A stretch of DNA of 64,000 nucleotides from Arthrobacter caoxuetaonis (GTDB taxonomy: Bacteria; Actinomycetota; Actinomycetes; Actinomycetales; Micrococcaceae), in NCBI RefSeq assembly GCF_023921125.1, contig NZ_CP099466.1, positions 2,046,001 to 2,110,000 of the forward strand, in the 5' to 3' direction. Positions 20,519 through 29,232 of the stretch are shown here, in pieces. The position numbers and the translations under genes were made by a program. The first letter of the stretch is position 1; each line of letters opens with the position of its first letter. The notes below the pieces were generated by a model that was given only the letters and a program-made list of their open reading frames with translations, did no database searches and was not told the DNA's origin.

Positions 20519-21274
20519 TCAGTCTTCTTCGAGCTGTGCGAGGACGTCTGCTGAAATGTCCGCGTTGGAGTAGACGTTCTGGACGTCGTCCAGGTCCTCC
20601 ACCGCGTCGACCAGCTTCATGAACTTCCGGGCGTTGTCTGCATCGAGTTCCACGTGCATGGAGGGCAGGAACTCTGCTTCGTCGGTGTCGTACTCGATTC
20701 CGGCTTCCTCGAGGGCAGCAACGACGGCCCGCAGGTCCGCGGCTTCGGAGATGATCTCGAAGTTCTCGCCCGCTTCCTTGACCTCGTCAGCCCCGGCGTC
20801 GAGCACCGCCATCAGCAGGTCGTCTTCGGTGAGGTCCTTCTTCGGAAGGGTGACCACGCCCTTGCGGGTGAACATATAGGCGACCGAACCCGGGTCGCCC
20901 ATGTTGCCGCCGTTGCGCGTAACGGCCAGGCGCACCTCGGAAGCGGCGCGGTTCTTGTTATCGGTGAGGCACTCGATCAGCAGAGCAGTGCCCTGGGGCC
21001 CGTAGCCTTCGTACATGATGGTCTGGTAGTCGACGGCTTCGCCCAGGAGCCCGGCGCCGCGCTTGACGGCACGGTTGATGTTGTCGATGGGGACCGAGGT
21101 CTTCTTGGCCTTCTGCACGGCCAGTTCCAGGCCGGGGTTGCCGGCCATGTCAGCGCCGCCGGCACGGGCGGCTACTTCGATGTTCTTGATCAGCTTGGCA
21201 AAGGACTTGGCACGCTTGGCATCAATTACGGCCTTTTTGTGCTTGGTGGTTGCCCATTTCGAGTGGCCCGACAT
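20519..21274 (-). CDS. yebC: YebC/PmpR-family protein
   Basis: 251 residues with the invariant start [23 protein letters not shown] and internal [14 protein letters not shown]. The family includes transcriptional regulators (PmpR) and ribosome-associated proteins linked to translation of proline stretches. Position between pdxT and ruvC is conserved in actinobacteria. Confidence 0.95.
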   Translation of the reverse strand: MSGHSKWATTKHKKAVIDAKRAKSFAKLIKNIEVAARAGGADMAGNPGLELAVQKAKKTSVPIDNINRAVKRGAGLLGEAVDYQTIMYEGYGPQGTALLIECLTDNKNRAASEVRLAVTRNGGNMGDPGSVAYMFTRKGVVTLPKKDLTEDDLLMAVLDAGADEVKEAGENFEIISEAADLRAVVAALEEAGIEYDTDEAEFLPSMHVELDADNARKFMKLVDAVEDLDDVQNVYSNADISADVLAQLEED

Positions 21275-21277
21275 GCT

Positions 21278-21985
21278 TTACGCGTCTCCTCTGATCATCT
21301 GGATAAATAGTTCGTGGATGCGGCGCTCCCCCGTTACCTCCGGATGGAACGAGGTGGCCAGCAGTTTCCCCGAACGCACTGCGACAATTCTAGCGACTGA
21401 ATCCCTCCCCTTAGCGATGGCTTCCGTGGAGGCCGCCTGCGGGAGGACCTTCGCCAGGACCTGCACCGAGGAGCCTACCTTCTCAACCCACGGTGCGCGG
21501 ATGAAAACTGCGTGCACAGGCGCAGCCGGCTGTCCCGGCTCCTGCGAGGGGAGGTCCTGGAGCCCATCGAAGTCCAGGGTGGTCTCGAACGACTCACGCT
21601 GGCGGCCAAAGGCGTTGCGCCGGACTGTCAGGTCCAGGCCGCCAAGGGTCTGCTGAGGTTCACCCGCTGCGTCCAGGGCCGGGTCCGTGATCCGGTCCGC
21701 CAGGAGGATCATGCCCGCACAGGAGCCATAGACCGGAAACCCATCCCGGATTTTTGCCCGCAGCGGCTCGGCAATGCCGTAGAGCCGCATGAGTTTGTCG
21801 ATCGTGGTGGATTCCCCGCCGGGCAGGACCAGCCCGTCCAGGGCATCGAGTTCGGACGCCCGCCGGACCGGAATGGTCCGTGCGCCGGCTGCTTCCAGCG
21901 CCTGGACGTGTTCGCGGACACCGCCCTGCAGGGCAAGCACTCCCACCAGCGGTGCAGCGGTGGCCCTGGTGGTGATCTCGGTCAT
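21278..21985 (-). CDS. pdxT: Pyridoxal 5'-phosphate synthase glutaminase subunit PdxT
   Basis: 235 residues. Class I glutaminase with [21 protein letters not shown], the nucleophile Cys in YGSCAGMIL and the catalytic His-Glu pair in TSFHPEVTG. It supplies ammonia to PdxS. A 25-residue insertion (around [15 protein letters not shown]) is longer than in Bacillus PdxT. pdxS is not adjacent here; it lies 8.1 kb away on the same strand. Confidence 0.94.
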   Translation of the reverse strand: MTEITTRATAAPLVGVLALQGGVREHVQALEAAGARTIPVRRASELDALDGLVLPGGESTTIDKLMRLYGIAEPLRAKIRDGFPVYGSCAGMILLADRITDPALDAAGEPQQTLGGLDLTVRRNAFGRQRESFETTLDFDGLQDLPSQEPGQPAAPVHAVFIRAPWVEKVGSSVQVLAKVLPQAASTEAIAKGRDSVARIVAVRSGKLLATSFHPEVTGERRIHELFIQMIRGDA

Positions 21986-22037
21986 TTGACCAGTCTAGGT
22001 TGCCGGGTGCCTTCCGGTCCGGTTAGTGACCGTGGGA

Positions 22038-22043
22038 TATATT
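22038..22043 (+). promoter_or_regulatory. Possible -10 box for leaderless murT-gatD mRNA
   Basis: TATATT ends 8 bases before the murT ATG, and no Shine-Dalgarno sequence is seen in between. A transcript starting about 7 bases downstream would begin almost at the ATG. No convincing -35 box. Confidence 0.3.
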
Positions 22044-22051
22044 CGGTATCC

Positions 22052-23320
22052 ATGAGTTCTTTCTCCATCCTGGTCGGCAAACTGGTCCGCGGCGCCTCAC
22101 GGCTGCGCGGCGGAGGGTCCGCCCTTCCCGGCCTGGTGGTGGAGAAGATCGACCCGGATTTTATCCGCCGGACGCTCTCCACCCTGCCCCTCGGCGTCGC
22201 CGTCGTGTCAGGAACCAACGGCAAGACGACCACCACCAAAATGGTGGTGGAACTGCTCGAAGGCCAGGGCCTGAAGGTCTTCACCAACCGCACGGGAAGC
22301 AACTTCACCCGCGGCGTAGCTGCCGCGCTGCTCGGTGAGGTGAACCTGCGCGGCCGCCTTGATGCTGACATTGCGGTGCTGGAACTCGATGAAGCGCACG
22401 CTGTTCACTTCGTGAAGCTGATCCAACCGCGCTACGCCCTCCTGCTCAATGTCCTGCGCGACCAGCTGGACCGGTTCGGCGAGATAGACAAGACCACCCG
22501 CCTGCTGGAGCAGATAGCCCTGGCGACGACCGACACCGTGGTCCTGAACCGTGAGGATCCCAGGGTCGCGTCGATTGCCGATTCGCTGACCAGCCAGAAA
22601 GTGACGTACTTCGGGCTTGACGCGTCGCTGCGCAGCACCTTCCCGAACGACGACGAGATGCGCGGATCACGCTCCGAAGCCATCGCCGCTGCCCAGCCCG
22701 CCGACGTGGTGCTGACGCGCGTTGCCGAAGCTGACGCTGACTTCGTGGTGGACGGAACCCCCACCACCACCGGGCTGAAGCTCCGCGGCGTGTACAACAT
22801 CTTCAACGCTGCCGCCGCCCTGGCCTTTGCCCGGCAGATCCTCGGGCCGAAGGCAGACCGTGCCAAGCTGTTCGAGTCCCTGGCCAAGGTGGAACCGGCG
22901 TTCGGGCGCGGGGAATCGCTGACCGTGAACGGGTCGCCGCTGGAACTGGTGCTCGTGAAGAACCCCTCGGGCTTCCGCCTGGGCCTGAAGTCCTTCGCGG
23001 CGCACGGCTACGCCACCATGATTGCGATCAATGACAACTACGCCGACGGCCGCGACATGTCCTGGCTGTGGGACGTGGACTTCGACACGCTGTCCGGCGG
23101 CGTCGACATGGTGACGGGCGTCCGCGCCTATGACATGGCGCTGCGCCTGAAGTACGACGACGTTCCCGTCCGCGGCGTCGACACTGACATTCCCGATGCG
23201 CTGGCGAAATTCATCTCCTCGGCGGGAAGCCAGCCCATGCGGATTTTCTGCACCTACACGGCCATGCTCGCCGTACGCCGGGAACTCTCCAAGATCACGA
23301 AGGTTGAGGTGGTCTCATGA
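22052..23320 (+). CDS. murT: Lipid II isoglutaminyl synthase, MurT subunit
   Basis: 422 residues, Mur-ligase-like. P-loop VVSGTNGKTTTTKM, LELDEAHAV and the C-terminal DUF1727 domain (NPSGFRLGLKSF, AINDNYADGRDMSWLWDVDF) are visible. With GatD it amidates D-glutamate in the lipid II stem peptide. The open frame extends 180 codons upstream, but the family start is the ATG at 22052. The protein has a single cysteine, so the four-cysteine zinc ribbon known in staphylococcal and streptococcal MurT is absent. Diverges from pdxT. Confidence 0.9.
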   Translation: MSSFSILVGKLVRGASRLRGGGSALPGLVVEKIDPDFIRRTLSTLPLGVAVVSGTNGKTTTTKMVVELLEGQGLKVFTNRTGSNFTRGVAAALLGEVNLRGRLDADIAVLELDEAHAVHFVKLIQPRYALLLNVLRDQLDRFGEIDKTTRLLEQIALATTDTVVLNREDPRVASIADSLTSQKVTYFGLDASLRSTFPNDDEMRGSRSEAIAAAQPADVVLTRVAEADADFVVDGTPTTTGLKLRGVYNIFNAAAALAFARQILGPKADRAKLFESLAKVEPAFGRGESLTVNGSPLELVLVKNPSGFRLGLKSFAAHGYATMIAINDNYADGRDMSWLWDVDFDTLSGGVDMVTGVRAYDMALRLKYDDVPVRGVDTDIPDALAKFISSAGSQPMRIFCTYTAMLAVRRELSKITKVEVVS

Positions 23321-24057
23321 GCCGCGACATCCACATCCTGCAGCTTTATCCGCGGGACATGAACATTTACGGCGACTGGGGCAACGTCCTGGTCCTGAAG
23401 CAGCGCCTGAAATGGCAGGGCTACAACCCGGTTGTCACCGAGTACAACCCCGGCGACGAGTTCCCTGCCGACGTCGACCTCATTGTGGGCGGCGGCGGGC
23501 AGGACAGCGGCCAGGTGGTGATCCAGCAGGACCTGCAGGCCCTGGCGCCCACGCTGCGCCGCCTGGCCGACGACGGCCTGCCAATGCTGGTGATCTGCGG
23601 GCTCTACCAGCTCTTCGGCCGGTTCTTCAAAACCCACGACGGCGTCCTCATCCCGGGCATCGGTGTGCTGGACATTGAAACGCACGGCGGTCCGGACCGG
23701 CTGATCGGCAATGTGCACTCGGTCAGCGATGAGTTCGGTGACATCCACGGCTACGAGAACCACAGCGGGCAGACCTTCCTGGGCCCGGATGCGAAACCCA
23801 TGGCGCTGGTCCGCAAGGGTGAAGGCAACAACACCAAGGACGATACCGAGGGTGCCCGCTACCAGAACGTCGTGGCCAGCTACCTCCACGGTTCACTGCT
23901 GCCCAAGAACCCGGCCATTGCTGACTTCCTGATTGAGCAGGCCGTCACCCGGCGCTACGGTTCCTATGAACCGGCCCCCGTCCCTGATGCGGACCTTGCC
24001 GAACTGGCCCGCTTGTCCGAACTGGCCCGCTCCCACGCTGCCAACCGCCCCCGGTAG
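23317..24057 (+). CDS. gatD: Lipid II isoglutaminyl synthase, glutaminase subunit GatD
   Basis: 246 residues. CobB/CobQ-like glutaminase with nucleophile Cys in LVICGLYQLFG and catalytic His in ASYLHGSLLPKNP; IVGGGGQDSGQ is the substrate-side glycine loop. It frees ammonia from glutamine for MurT. The position after CysGly is Leu where many homologues have Gly. ATGA overlap with murT. Confidence 0.92.
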   Translation: MSRDIHILQLYPRDMNIYGDWGNVLVLKQRLKWQGYNPVVTEYNPGDEFPADVDLIVGGGGQDSGQVVIQQDLQALAPTLRRLADDGLPMLVICGLYQLFGRFFKTHDGVLIPGIGVLDIETHGGPDRLIGNVHSVSDEFGDIHGYENHSGQTFLGPDAKPMALVRKGEGNNTKDDTEGARYQNVVASYLHGSLLPKNPAIADFLIEQAVTRRYGSYEPAPVPDADLAELARLSELARSHAANRPR

Positions 24058-24223
24058 TTTGTGCCGGGGGTCTCCCCGATGCGGATTCTCTCCCTCCGGC
24101 TGCCGCGCTTCCCACCCCTCGTTACCCCTGTGACAAATGGGACCCCAGCAGGCACCACCCGCCACAAGCAGTGGGGATCTGTGCACGCCAACCCCGTAAG
24201 GTGACGCCTCGAGACCGCCGGAC

Positions 24224-24298
24224 GGGCCGGGTTAGGCGGCTTTAATACTCCAAGCGAGCTCTGCGAGCGAAGGAGTTTCGTTGCCGCCGTTCCGGCCC
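24224..24298. repeat. Nested palindromic element, copy 1
   Basis: Layout: GGGCCGG, GTTA, GGCGGC, TTTAAT, ACTCC, a loop with two GCGAG units, GGAGT, TTCGTT, GCCGCC, GTT, CCGGCCC. Each arm pairs with its partner, giving three stacked stems. Copy 2 lies at 25682-25773 in the same orientation. Both sit about 50-70 bases beyond the stop codon of a minus-strand gene. No T-run. Confidence 0.75.
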
Positions 24299-24349
24299 GC
24301 CCGGTGGAGCCGGACTGTGGCGGAGCCGCCCGCCCCGGAGCAGCAGGAC

Positions 24350-24895
24350 CTAACGAAGAACCCGGTACCGCAGATGCACGCCGCCGTTGCCGAACGACGC
24401 GTTCTCCACCAGCTCAAGGTTGATCCGTTGGTTCAGCCCTTCAAACAGCGAGATGCCGGCACCCAGCAGGATCGGAACGACGTGAAGCTGGATTTCGTCC
24501 ACGAGTCCGCGCTGCAGGCACTGACGGGAGATCTTGCCGCCCAGCAGGCTCACCGTTTTGTCCCCGGCGTCAGCCATGGCCATGTCGACAGCACCGGCGA
24601 TGTCATCGACGACGAACGTGTACTTCACCCCGTCCTTGACCACGGGTTCCTGCGCCTCATGCGTCATCAGATAGACCGGCACTCCCGGCAGGCCGCCGTA
24701 GGGCTCTTCACCGTCTTCGACTGTCCGGGCCCGGTTAGCGCCACCGACGACGGCGCCGATCTCGCCGACAACGCGGTTCACCAGTGCGGTGTCCTCGTCA
24801 CCCGCATCGACGTCGAACATCCAGTCCACTCCGTCGTCCGGATCTGCCATGTACCCGTCGAGCGTCACCGTTGCATGAATCAGCACGTTTGCCAT
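24350..24895 (-). CDS. Dihydrofolate-reductase-like (RibD C-terminal fold) protein
   Basis: 181 residues similar to the YwjB/YyaP branch of the DHFR/RibD C-terminal superfamily: start MANVLIHATVTLDGYMADPDD, GGANRART, and the nucleotide-binding SLLGGKISRQCLQRGLVDEIQLHVVPILLGAGISLF. It probably uses NADPH on an unknown substrate. AAAGGAG sits 7 bases before the ATG. It lies between two copies of the nested palindrome, downstream of a frameshifted acetyltransferase. Confidence 0.85.
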   Translation of the reverse strand: MANVLIHATVTLDGYMADPDDGVDWMFDVDAGDEDTALVNRVVGEIGAVVGGANRARTVEDGEEPYGGLPGVPVYLMTHEAQEPVVKDGVKYTFVVDDIAGAVDMAMADAGDKTVSLLGGKISRQCLQRGLVDEIQLHVVPILLGAGISLFEGLNQRINLELVENASFGNGGVHLRYRVLR

Positions 24896-24952
24896 TGCCT
24901 GCTCCTTTTTCGGCCAGCCGTTGGACCAGGCGGCGCTTAGTTGCAGGCCGTT

Positions 24953-25496
24953 CTACAGGCTGACGGCCGCGAGATCCAGCGCAGGAGCAGGATCGGTGGC
25001 GAGCCGGGCATGTGTTTCCACATCGAAACGCACGCCTCCGTACTCCAGCCTTTGACCGTTCTATCCCCTCAGGAAGAAAACCAGCCCGCTTTGCCGCGGC
25101 ACAGGACGCCGGGTTATTCAGCCGGTGCCCCAGCTCAATCCGGAACAGGTCGAGCTCCTGAAAAGCCCAGCTCGCCACACCCGCAGCAGCACGCCCGGCG
25201 AGTCCAAGTCCTCGGCCATCACTGGCAATCCAGTACGCGAGCCAGGTTGTGCGGTGCCGGCGATCTATGTGGCTGAGCCCAACGTTTCCGACTGCCCGTC
25301 CGTCCACATCGATGGCGAAGCTGCACATACCGGAGTCCGGGTCCCAAGCCAACGTGGAGCGGATAAAAGCCATTGCGGCGTCCACGTCATGGACGGCCGA
25401 GCGGTCCAACTGGGTATCCAGATCAGGAGTCGACTGGACAGCAGCGAACAGGCAGGCTGCATCATCCGGCTGCCAGGGTCGTAGCGTCATTCTCAC
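24953..25496 (-). pseudogene. GNAT acetyltransferase with a single-base frameshift
   Basis: The N-terminal 150 residues form a normal GNAT protein (MRMTLRPWQPDDAACL, VGNVGLSHIDRRHRTTWLAYWI, GLGLAGRAA, RIELGHRLNNPASCAAAKRAGFLPEGIERSK). After SK the frame continues into Arg/Cys-rich nonsense that runs into the next gene. Dropping one base near 25049 (a G in AAAGGCTGG on the gene strand) restores LEYGGVRFDVETHARLATD, the expected GNAT end, followed by TAG at 24953. So one extra base breaks the gene, either a true mutation or a sequencing error. Start is GTG 25496 or ATG 25490; no clear ribosome site. Confidence 0.75.
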
Positions 25497-25546
25497 CAGC
25501 CGAGGCTAACAGCAGCTGTCCCTTCACGGCCCAAGATTCCGTACCG

Positions 25547-25557
25547 CCCCCCCCCCC
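25547..25557. repeat. Homopolymer tract of 11 C
   Basis: Eleven consecutive C, 51 bases upstream of the frameshifted acetyltransferase start. Such tracts slip during replication and during sequencing, so the exact length is uncertain. Confidence 0.7.
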
Positions 25558-25681
25558 GCTGTCCGCCGGGGCACCCACGCACTAACAGACCACACCGGGC
25601 CGTGCGACTGCCGCCGGTACCTACGCACCCACAGTCCACACCGGGCCAGGCGACGGATGCGTCCCGCTGGCACCCACGCAG

Positions 25682-25773
25682 CCGCAGGCCGGTCCGGGTT
25701 AGGCGGCTTTAATACTCTCTGCGAGCCCTGCGAGCAGGGAGTTTCGTTGCCGCCGTTCCGGTCCGGCCTGCGG
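25682..25773. repeat. Nested palindromic element, copy 2
   Basis: Outer arms CCGCAGGCCGGTCCGG and CCGGTCCGGCCTGCGG pair with one mismatch. The inner arms GGCGGC/GCCGCC and ACTCTCT/AGGGAGT (one G-T pair) enclose a loop with two GCGAG units. The core is nearly identical to copy 1, but the outer and innermost arms differ and still pair. It ends 68 bases beyond the stop of the capA-like gene. Confidence 0.75.
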
Positions 25774-25841
25774 CGGTCCGGCCGCGGCGGCACCCGCGGC
25801 GGTCCGGCCCGCCGCGGACCCGGCCAGTGGACGGCCAAAGC

Positions 25842-27080
25842 TCACCGCTTCGCCACATCCTCCGACACCAGCCATTCGCGCGCCCCATCCTCGCCCGCCC
25901 CCATCGACTCCACGACGGAAACCGTCCGCTGGCGTACCTCGGCCTGCTGCCCTTCTGAAGCACACGGCCCCTGCGGCAGGTCAGCTGCCACGGAGCACCA
26001 GCGGTACGGGTCGCGCACAATGACGGACGGCGCCCAGGCCAGGTCGGAAACGCGCCAGTCGGCTCCGTCGTCCTCTTGGACGAACTGCGCCCTCACGATC
26101 AGGCCCTCGTTGTTCACCGCGTACCAGGGCGAGAGCTCCGTGACGGCATTGCCCAGGCCGTAGATGATCCAGGTGCCGTTGTAGTTCTCGATCGGCAGCA
26201 CGGAGTGGGTGTGGTGGCCGTAGATCAGGTCGAACTCTCCACTGTCGGCCAGGGCGTGGGCGGTTTCCATCTGCTGGCTGTTGGGTGCGGAAGCATACTC
26301 GTCGCCCGCGTGAATCGCCCCGATGACGAGGTCTGCCCCCTGTTCGCGTGCAGCCTTGGCCCGCTGGATCATGTCTTCGGCGTCCAGCATGTCCACCTGC
26401 CAGGGGTACTCGGCGACCAGTCCGTTCAAACCGTAGGTCGCTTCAACAATGCCGATCCGGGCCCCGGACGTGTCCATGATCAGCGGGACCTGGGAGTCCT
26501 CCTCCGATGCGTAGGATCCGGTGTGTTCCAGTCCCAGCGAGTCCAGGACCGACAGCGTTCTGTTCAGCCCCTCAGTGCCGGCGTCGATGGTGTGGTTGCT
26601 GGCCGTCGTGCAGGCCTGGTATCCGACGGCGGCAGCCGCTGTCAGGATCTGCGGCGGTACGTTGAACATGGGATACCCGGCGTACGGTCCGTCCGCTTCG
26701 GCAACGGGGGTTTCCATGTGGCAGACGGCCAGGTCGGAGCCAGCGACGTAGGCGCGCATACCCTCCAGCAGGGGTTCGAAGTCCAGCGGCTGTTTTCCAC
26801 CCGCCCGCGCATCGGCGGCGGCCTGGTCCCAGAGCTGCGGATGCACCAGCAGGTCACCGGCGAGCATCACGGTAGTGCAGCGGATGCCCGGACATTCGGC
26901 GCCGGCTCCCGGTGTCACAACCGGTTCGGGCGTTTGGCTTGGAGCTTGTGACGTCGTGGACGGCGCTGCAGCGGACGGCGTCTCCTCGTCTCCGGAGGAC
27001 GCGGTGCACGAGGTCAGTGCCAGTCCAAGGGCCAGGGCAGTTGCCGCGAGTTTGGCGGCGGTCCAAACTGTCGTCTTCAT
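25842..27080 (-). CDS. CapA-family lipoprotein (metallophosphatase fold)
   Basis: 412 residues. Lipoprotein signal with lipobox LTSC (Cys25), then a Ser/Thr/Pro linker. The PGA_cap domain follows: MLAGDLLVH (metal-binding Asp), CHMETPVAE, ASNHTIDAG and GHHTHSVLPIENYNGTWIIYGLGN. CapA/PgsA proteins act in poly-gamma-glutamate capsules, but many family members in non-capsulated bacteria have unknown roles. No capB/capC or other capsule genes are nearby. It would sit on the outer face of the membrane. Confidence 0.85.
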   Translation of the reverse strand: MKTTVWTAAKLAATALALGLALTSCTASSGDEETPSAAAPSTTSQAPSQTPEPVVTPGAGAECPGIRCTTVMLAGDLLVHPQLWDQAAADARAGGKQPLDFEPLLEGMRAYVAGSDLAVCHMETPVAEADGPYAGYPMFNVPPQILTAAAAVGYQACTTASNHTIDAGTEGLNRTLSVLDSLGLEHTGSYASEEDSQVPLIMDTSGARIGIVEATYGLNGLVAEYPWQVDMLDAEDMIQRAKAAREQGADLVIGAIHAGDEYASAPNSQQMETAHALADSGEFDLIYGHHTHSVLPIENYNGTWIIYGLGNAVTELSPWYAVNNEGLIVRAQFVQEDDGADWRVSDLAWAPSVIVRDPYRWCSVAADLPQGPCASEGQQAEVRQRTVSVVESMGAGEDGAREWLVSEDVAKR

Positions 27081-27206
27081 CGTTCCCCCCGGAACACTCG
27101 TGACCGCCTGCGGAGCACCCGTGCGGGTACCTTCTGGTGGTCAGGGATGAGCATACGCGGCCCGTCGGCTGGTTGCGCGGGGGCGCGTATGAAAGTCTTG
27201 GTTTTC

Positions 27207-29228
27207 ATGAGCAATGCCCTTCTTTCACCCAGCGCCCTGCCGTATGAACTGCCGGATTTCACGGCCATCGCCGCCAAGGATTTCATCCCTGCTTTTGAAG
27301 CCGGGATGAAAGAACAGCGTTCGGAGATCGACGCCATCACCGCCTGTCCGGAACGGGCAACCTTCGAGAACACCATTGCCGCGCTGGAGCGGTCCGGCCA
27401 GATCCTCTCAAGGACCTCCGCTGTGTTCTTCAACGCGGCGATGTCCCACGCCACGGCCGAGGTCCAGGAAGTTCAGAAGCAGGTGGGCCCGCTCCTTTCG
27501 GCCCACGAAGATGCCATCTACCAGGACTCCGCGCTCTTCGAACGCGTCAGCTCCGTGCCCGGGGACGGGTTGGACGATGAGTCTGCCAGGCTGTTGGCTG
27601 AATACCGGCGCAGGTTCCTGCGCGCCGGCGCCGCACTGGACGACGCCGGCAAGGCCAGGATGCGTGAGCTGAATACCCGCCTGGCGGAACTGGGGACGGC
27701 GTTCTCGCAGAAACTGCTGGCCGACACCAATGAGTCCGCCCTGGCGGTGGATGACGAGTCCGAGCTGCAGGGCCTCTCCCCCGATGACATCGCCGCCGCG
27801 GCCGCAGCTGCCGGCGAGGCGGGGTCCGGCTCGAAGTACCTTCTGTCCCTGATCCTGGCAACACCGCAGCCCGCGTTGGCACGGTTGAAGAACCGCAGCA
27901 CCCGGCAGCGGCTTTTTGAAGCCTCGGTCAATCGGGGTTTCCGGGACAACGACGGGAACACCCTTGGCATCGCCGCCGAGATGGCAGCCCTCCGCGCCGA
28001 GCGTGCAGCCCTGCTGGGCTACGACAGCCACGCCGAATACGCCGTCGGGGACCAGACCGCACCTACGATCGGTGCCGTCCATGACATGCTCTCCAAACTG
28101 GTGCCCCCGGCGGTCCGCAATGCCGGCGCGGAGGCGCAGAAGCTGCAGGTTGCGGCTTCGAGGGACGGAATCCATGAGCTGCAGCCGTGGGACTGGGCCT
28201 ACTACTCCGAGCAGGTCAGGCGGGAAGAATTCGCCGTGGACCTGGATGCGCTGCGTCCCTGGTTCGAGCTGGACCGGGTCCTGAACGACGGCGTTTTCTT
28301 TGCCGCCAACCAGTTGTACGGGATCACCTTCACCGAACGCCCGGACCTCACCGGCTACCATCCTGACGTCCGGATCTGGGAAGTCCGGGATCAGGACGGC
28401 AGCGGACTTGGCCTGTTCCTGGGCGACTACTTCACGCGGGAGACCAAGAGCGGCGGCGCCTGGATGAACGAATTGGTGTCCCAGTCCCGGCTTCTGGGCA
28501 GGAAACCGGTTGTGGTGAACAACCTCAACATCTCCCGTCCTTCCGAAGGCGAACCGGCGCTGCTGACCTTCGACGAGGTCGTCACCGCCTTCCATGAATT
28601 CGGCCATGCCCTGCACGGTTTGTTCTCCGACGTCGAATTCCCCTTGTTCTCCGGAACCGCCGTGCCGCGGGACTTCGTGGAATACCCCTCGCAGGTCAAC
28701 GAGATGTGGATGCTCTGGCCCGAGGTGGCAGCCAACTTCGCCCGCCACTACCAAACCGGCGAACCGCTTCCGCAGGAAACCCTCGACCGGATTCATGCTT
28801 CATCGCTCTGGGGCGAGGGCTTTCGCACCACGGAGTACCTGGGAGCCACCCTGCTTGATCTCGCCTGGCACGAACTGTCCGCGGGCGAAGCGGTAACGGA
28901 TCCGGAAGCCTTCGAAGAAAAAGCCCTGGCCGACTCAGGAGTCAGCCTCCCGCTGGTGCCGCCGCGCTACCGGACCGGATACTTCAAGCACATTTTCGCG
29001 GGCGGCTATTCGGCTGCGTACTACTCCTACATTTGGAGCGAAGTACTCGACGCCGACACGGTGGAGTGGTTCAGGGAAAACGGCGGTCTGACGCGCGCGA
29101 ACGGCGATGCGTTCCGCAGCAAGCTGCTTTCGAAGGGCTACTCGGCCGATCCCCTGGAGTCCTTCCGCAACCTGCGGGGCCGGGACGCGGAAATCGGCCC
29201 GCTGCTGGCCCGCCGAGGACTGTCCTGA
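27207..29228 (+). CDS. M3-family metallopeptidase (oligopeptidase A / Dcp type)
   Basis: 673 residues. The thimet-oligopeptidase zinc motif is at residues 463-470 (HEFGHALH), with the downstream EYPSQVNEMW region that supplies the third ligand. It degrades short peptides in the cytosol. The start MSNALLSPSALPYELPDF fits family members; in-frame ATGs at 27147 and 27189 exist but lack family similarity. It diverges from the CapA-like gene. Confidence 0.92.
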   Translation: MSNALLSPSALPYELPDFTAIAAKDFIPAFEAGMKEQRSEIDAITACPERATFENTIAALERSGQILSRTSAVFFNAAMSHATAEVQEVQKQVGPLLSAHEDAIYQDSALFERVSSVPGDGLDDESARLLAEYRRRFLRAGAALDDAGKARMRELNTRLAELGTAFSQKLLADTNESALAVDDESELQGLSPDDIAAAAAAAGEAGSGSKYLLSLILATPQPALARLKNRSTRQRLFEASVNRGFRDNDGNTLGIAAEMAALRAERAALLGYDSHAEYAVGDQTAPTIGAVHDMLSKLVPPAVRNAGAEAQKLQVAASRDGIHELQPWDWAYYSEQVRREEFAVDLDALRPWFELDRVLNDGVFFAANQLYGITFTERPDLTGYHPDVRIWEVRDQDGSGLGLFLGDYFTRETKSGGAWMNELVSQSRLLGRKPVVVNNLNISRPSEGEPALLTFDEVVTAFHEFGHALHGLFSDVEFPLFSGTAVPRDFVEYPSQVNEMWMLWPEVAANFARHYQTGEPLPQETLDRIHASSLWGEGFRTTEYLGATLLDLAWHELSAGEAVTDPEAFEEKALADSGVSLPLVPPRYRTGYFKHIFAGGYSAAYYSYIWSEVLDADTVEWFRENGGLTRANGDAFRSKLLSKGYSADPLESFRNLRGRDAEIGPLLARRGLS

Positions 29229-29232
29229 GGCC

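Larger units (their letters stand above)
25497..25841. other. 345-base intergenic region with repeats
   Basis: Between the broken acetyltransferase and the capA-like gene. From left to right: a run of 11 C (25547-25557), an imperfect tandem repeat around 25568-25690 in which GCACCCAC and CACACCGGGCC recur at roughly 45-55 base spacing, the second nested palindrome (25682-25773), and a GC-rich stretch with repeated GGCGG/CCGGC words up to the capA-like stop. I see no gene in it. Confidence 0.6.

Noticed and set aside
25842..27080. Poly-gamma-glutamate capsule locus
   Set aside because: The CapA-like protein stands alone; no capB, capC or capE homologue nearby.
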